From DASTOB01 sp035720425 (GTDB lineage Bacteria; Chloroflexota; Limnocylindria; Limnocylindrales; CSP1-4), in the NCBI GenBank assembly GCA_035720425.1, contig DASTOB010000088.1, positions 1 to 18,218 on the forward strand: a DNA stretch of 18,218 nucleotides, in the 5' to 3' direction. Below are positions 15,253 to 18,218 of the stretch, one piece after another (position 1 is the first letter of the stretch; every line of letters starts with the position of its first letter). The position numbers were made by a program, and so were the translations under genes. The notes beneath the pieces were generated by a model. It did no database searches and was not told where the DNA came from. It saw only the letters and a program-made list of their open reading frames with translations.

Positions 15253-15918
15253 TCAGGTCCTCGACCCGGGCGCGGCCGGGAGCTCCGCGAGGAGCGCGTC
15301 CGACACCGCATCGATCGGCTGGGTGCCGTCCACCGTCCGGAGCACGCCGCGACCTCGATAGTGATCGACGACGTCCTCGAGCGCACCGAGCTGGCCGGCG
15401 AGGCGCGCCCGGATCGTCTCCTCGCGGTCGTCCGTCCGCTGGACGAGCGGCGAGCCGTCGAGATCGCACACGCCCTCGACGCGCGGTGGGTTGGCCGTCA
15501 CGTGGTAGACGTGTCCGGCCGCCTGGCAGATCCAGCGGCCGGACAGTCGCCGGACGAGATCCTCCGCCGGGACGTCGATGAGCAACGCACGATCGACATG
15601 CGAACCGGTCGCGTCGAGCGCCTCGTCGAGCACCTCCGCCTGGGCGCGCGTCCGCGGGAACCCGTCGAGGACCGCGCCGCCGCGCGCGTCCGGCTGGGCG
15701 AGCCGATCGAGAAGCATCCGGATCGTGATGTCGTCCGGCACGAGCTGGCCGCGCTCCATGTAGCGGCGCGCCTCGCGCCCGATCGTGCTGCCCTCGCTCA
15801 CGGCTGCCCGGAAGAGGTCGCCCGTCGCCACGTGCGGGATGCCGAGGTATCGCCCGATCGCGCCCGCCTGGGTGCCCTTCCCGGCGCCGGGGGCACCGAG
15901 CAGGACGACGACCGCCAT
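15253..15918 (-). CDS. adk: Adenylate kinase, long form with degenerate zinc LID
   Basis: The product interconverts ATP, ADP and AMP and keeps the adenylate pool balanced in the cytoplasm. The 221-residue protein has Walker A GAPGAGKGT at 8-16, TGDLFR at 32-37, DGFPRT at 85-90 and the LID region about 128-164 with RWICQAAG and YHVTANPP. In the LID, the family pattern C-x2-C-x16-C-x2-C/D appears as Cys131, Ala134, Cys151 and Asp154. Spacing is kept but one cysteine is replaced. QRTDD (160-164) follows. ATG 15918 shares one base with the secY stop (TGATG), so translation is coupled. Confidence 0.97.
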   Translation of the reverse strand: MAVVVLLGAPGAGKGTQAGAIGRYLGIPHVATGDLFRAAVSEGSTIGREARRYMERGQLVPDDITIRMLLDRLAQPDARGGAVLDGFPRTRAQAEVLDEALDATGSHVDRALLIDVPAEDLVRRLSGRWICQAAGHVYHVTANPPRVEGVCDLDGSPLVQRTDDREETIRARLAGQLGALEDVVDHYRGRGVLRTVDGTQPIDAVSDALLAELPAAPGSRT

Positions 15919-17198
15919 CAGCGAATGAAGCCTTCGTAATTGCGCATCATGAGCTGCGCCTCGATCTGCTTCATCGTCTCGACGACCACGCTGACCACGA
16001 TGAGCAGGCCGGTCCCGCCGAGCGCCACGTTGGACAGGTCGGGGAAGATGACCCCCGCCACCGCGGGCGCGACGGCGACCGTGCCGAGGAACAGTGCGCC
16101 GGCGACGGTGATCCGGAACACGACCCGGGCGAGGTAGTCCTGCGTCGGTCGACCCGGCCGGATGCCGGGAATGAAGCCGCCGTTCTTGCGCAGCTGGTCG
16201 GCGGTCTCGTCCGGCTTGAAGGTGAAGGCCGTGTAGAAGTACGTGAAGCCCACGGTCAGCAGGAAGTACAGGATCACGTAGATCGGCGAGGTCGGGTTGA
16301 AGAAGGTCACGATCCCGCGCGAGATGTCGGCTACGAGCGCGACGTCGGAGGTCGTGAAGTACGACGCGATCTGCTGCGGGAAGAGCAGGATGCTGACGGC
16401 GAAGATGATCGGGATCACGCCGGCCTGGTTGACCCGCAGCGGCAGGAAGGTCTGGCCGCCGGAGTACTGGCGCCGCCCGCGAACCCGGCTGGCGTACTGG
16501 ATCGGGATCCGGCGCTGGCCCTCCTGGATGTAGATGATCACGGCGACCGCGGCGATGCCGATGATCGCGAGCACGGCGACCGACGTGAAGTTCGGGTTCG
16601 TCGCGAAGTTCTGGGCGGCACCCGGAACCTGGCTCACGATGCCCGCGAAGATGATGAAGCTGATGCCGTTGCCGATGCCCTTCTCGGTGATGAGCTCGCC
16701 GAGCCACATGAGCACGATCGAGCCGGCGGTCAGGGTCACGATCTGGGTGAGGGTCTCGAAGCTCGACAGGGCGAACGTGCCGGTCAGCACGCCCGTGCTG
16801 TTGAGCAGGGCGAGGAACCCGTACGCCTGGAGCATCGCCAGCGGGACGCTCAGGTAGCGCGTGTACTGGTTGATCTTGTTGCGCCCGTACTCCCCCTCGC
16901 GGCTGAGCGCCTGGAGCGACGGGATGACGCCCGTCATGAGCTGCATGATGATCGAGGCATTGATGTACGGGTTGAGCCCCAGCCCGACGATCGAGAAGTT
17001 CGACAGGCCGCCGCCGCTGAACAGGTCGAGCAGGCCGAACAGCGCGTTGTCCTGGAAGAAGGCCTCGAGCTGGGCCTTGTCGACTCCGGGTACCGGCACG
17101 TGGGCCAGGAACCGGAAGACGATGAGCATGCCCAGCACGAAGCAGATCCGGCGCCGGATGTCCGGCGCACGGAAGGCGTTCAGCAGCGACTCGAACAT
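15918..17198 (-). CDS. secY: Preprotein translocase subunit SecY
   Basis: SecY forms the membrane channel for Sec-dependent export and membrane protein insertion, with SecE, SecG and SecA or the ribosome. The 426-residue protein shows the usual ten hydrophobic segments. Family signatures include RFLAHVPVPGVD (29-40), the plug-region LLDLFSGGGLSNFSIVGLGLNPYINASIIMQLM, the cytoplasmic loop REGEYGRNKINQYTRYL and the PLRVNQAGVIPIIFA stretch. It ends MMRNYEGFIR, which is typical. ATG 17198 lies 6 nt after the rplO stop without a strong Shine-Dalgarno. It is placed between rplO and adk as in most bacteria. Confidence 0.98.
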   Translation of the reverse strand: MFESLLNAFRAPDIRRRICFVLGMLIVFRFLAHVPVPGVDKAQLEAFFQDNALFGLLDLFSGGGLSNFSIVGLGLNPYINASIIMQLMTGVIPSLQALSREGEYGRNKINQYTRYLSVPLAMLQAYGFLALLNSTGVLTGTFALSSFETLTQIVTLTAGSIVLMWLGELITEKGIGNGISFIIFAGIVSQVPGAAQNFATNPNFTSVAVLAIIGIAAVAVIIYIQEGQRRIPIQYASRVRGRRQYSGGQTFLPLRVNQAGVIPIIFAVSILLFPQQIASYFTTSDVALVADISRGIVTFFNPTSPIYVILYFLLTVGFTYFYTAFTFKPDETADQLRKNGGFIPGIRPGRPTQDYLARVVFRITVAGALFLGTVAVAPAVAGVIFPDLSNVALGGTGLLIVVSVVVETMKQIEAQLMMRNYEGFIR

Positions 17199-17204
17199 CG
17201 TCGG

Positions 17205-18011
17205 TCAGTCAGCGTCGGGAGTGGCGTCGGCGTCCGCGGCGTCGGCCGCGCCGGCGTCGGCCGGCTTGGCGGCGCGGGCCCGCCGCGGCTTCTTCGGCTC
17301 GTCGGCGACCGCATCGGCCGCGGGGGCCTCGTCGGCGCTCTCCGCGACGGCATCGGACGCCTCGGCCACCGCCTCGGACGCCTCGGGCGCTTCGGCAACG
17401 GCCTCGGGCGCTTCGGGTGCTTCGGCCACCTCGGGCGGTTCGGCCGCCTCGGGCGTTTCGGCCGCCTCGGGCGATGGCACCGTCAGCGCGGGTGTTCGGC
17501 GACCCGGTACCTCGAGCACCGTGACCGATCCGCCGGCCGCCTCGATCTTGGCGACCGCGGTCCGGCTGAACGCGTCCGCGACGACGAACAACGACGTGGA
17601 CAGCTCCCCGGCGCCGAGGATCTTGAGCGGCTTGTCGAGCGTCCGGACGAGTCCCGTCGCGCGGAGGATCTCCTGGTTGACGGTGATCGGCGCGGGCTTG
17701 CCACGTGACTTCGTGCCGGGCGGATCACCCGGCTCGAACGCCCCGGCCTCGACGAGCTGGGCGATGGCGCCGACGTTGACGACCTCGTAGTCGATCTTGA
17801 ACCGGTTCTTGAAGCCGCGCAGCTTCGGAATCCGCATGTGGAGGGGCGTCTGACCGCCCTCGAACCACGGCGGGATGGAGCCACCCGCGCGCGCCTTCTG
17901 GCCCTTCGTTCCGCGCCCGGCCGTCTTGCCGCCACCGGCGGCGATGCCACGGCCGACGCGCTTGCGCGGTCGGTGCGCGCCCTCGGCGGGACGCAGATCG
18001 TGCAGCTTCAT
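17205..18011 (-). CDS. rplO: 50S ribosomal protein L15 with a long acidic C-terminal tail
   Basis: L15 binds 23S rRNA late in 50S assembly. Residues 1-168 form a normal L15: KLHDLRPAEGAHRPRKRVGRG at the start, GGGKTAGRGTKGQKARAGG (26-44), FEGGQTPLHMRIPKLRGFKN (50-69) and a C-terminal segment ending AAGGSVTVLEVPG. Most L15 proteins end about here, near 150 residues. This one continues for 100 residues of Ala/Pro/Glu-rich sequence, with hexapeptide-like PEAAET/PEAAEP/PEVAEA repeats (181-198), a basic patch KKPRRARAAKP (240-250) and an Ala/Asp end. ATG 18011 overlaps the rpmD stop as ATGA. The tail is in frame with no stop or gap, so it looks genuine. Confidence 0.96.
   Translation of the reverse strand: MKLHDLRPAEGAHRPRKRVGRGIAAGGGKTAGRGTKGQKARAGGSIPPWFEGGQTPLHMRIPKLRGFKNRFKIDYEVVNVGAIAQLVEAGAFEPGDPPGTKSRGKPAPITVNQEILRATGLVRTLDKPLKILGAGELSTSLFVVADAFSRTAVAKIEAAGGSVTVLEVPGRRTPALTVPSPEAAETPEAAEPPEVAEAPEAPEAVAEAPEASEAVAEASDAVAESADEAPAADAVADEPKKPRRARAAKPADAGAADAADADATPDAD
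17418..17471 (-). repeat. 18-bp tandem repeat coding L15 tail hexapeptides
   Basis: Three consecutive 18-bp units encode PEAAET, PEAAEP and PEVAEA. Looser copies continue to about 17360 with 9- to 18-bp spacing. The pattern suggests the tail grew by in-frame duplication and may vary in length between relatives. Confidence 0.65.
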
Positions 18012-18218
18012 GCCTTCTCCTCGGCCTCGGCCCGGGCCCGCTTCGGCGGCGCCGCGGCGACGTCCTCGATCTCCTCGACCGACACGAGGAAGCGGACCTG
18101 CCGGACCATGCCCCGGGTCGCGTCGTTGTCCGGGATCTCGACCGTGTCGCCGATGCGCTTGAGACCGAGCGCCCGAACCGTCGCCCGGTTGCGGGCGATG
18201 TGACTGATCGTGCTCTTG
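18008..18218 (-). CDS. rpmD: 50S ribosomal protein L30 (5' end cut by window edge)
   Basis: L30 is a small 50S protein that binds 23S and sits near 5S rRNA. The last 69 residues are present, beginning KSTISHIARNRATVRALGLKRIGDTVE, then NDATRGMVRQVRFLVSVEEI. This matches the family core from about residue 10 on. After the normal end near VSVEEI, about 20 residues rich in Ala, Glu, Lys and Arg follow (a DVAAAPPKRARAEAEEKA tail). The stop overlaps the rplO ATG as ATGA. Its place before rplO is the standard spc-operon order. The start codon and first residues lie outside the window. Confidence 0.95.
   Translation of the reverse strand, partial: KSTISHIARNRATVRALGLKRIGDTVEIPDNDATRGMVRQVRFLVSVEEIEDVAAAPPKRARAEAEEKA

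Overview
This is an 18.2-kb, very GC-rich bacterial chromosome segment. Every convincing gene lies on the minus strand, so transcription runs from the right edge to the left. It is a housekeeping region: the distal part of the S10-spc-alpha ribosomal protein superoperon, an intergenic region with repeats, an argF-led group, and a cell-envelope/nucleotide-signalling operon. The gene order secY-adk-map-infA-rpmJ-rpsM-rpsK-rpsD-rpoA-rplQ-truA-rplM-rpsI and the linked cdaA-ybbR-glmM-glmS genes resemble Gram-positive and Chloroflexota genomes. My best guess is a high-GC Chloroflexota (Limnocylindria-like) or actinobacterial-type organism. This is inference from gene order, GC content and protein tails, not a phylogenetic result.

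Layout in transcription order. (1) 18218-14468: 3' end of rpmD (L30), rplO (L15 with a 100-residue Ala/Pro/Glu tail), secY, adk and map, mostly coupled by overlapping stop/start codons. (2) 14467-9572: a promoter-like sequence and a stable hairpin precede infA, followed by rpmJ, rpsM, rpsK, rpsD, rpoA, rplQ, truA, rplM and rpsI. (3) 9571-9059: no credible long protein gene. It holds a diverged tandem pair of ~115-bp repeats with hairpins, then a plausible argF leader with a -10-like box, a possible 8-codon ORF and a 15-bp direct repeat. (4) 9058-7068: argF and a TPR protein overlapping by ATGA. (5) 6978-1: cdaA (c-di-AMP synthase), a YbbR-domain protein, glmM, glmS, acpS and the 3'-truncated nnrD.

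Roles. The right half makes ribosomal subunits, RNA polymerase alpha, IF-1, the Sec channel and the methionine-trimming enzyme. The left half joins c-di-AMP synthesis and its YbbR partner to the two enzymes that make glucosamine-6-phosphate and glucosamine-1-phosphate for peptidoglycan, then to acyl-carrier-protein activation and NAD(P)H repair.

I see no mobile element, CRISPR array, defence island, rRNA or tRNA gene. The most interesting items are small: a 9-bp hairpin that would bury the cdaA Shine-Dalgarno sequence, the intergenic repeat pair with a conserved hairpin loop, the argF leader, the infA promoter/hairpin, the extended L15, and an adenylate kinase LID that has lost part of its zinc site.
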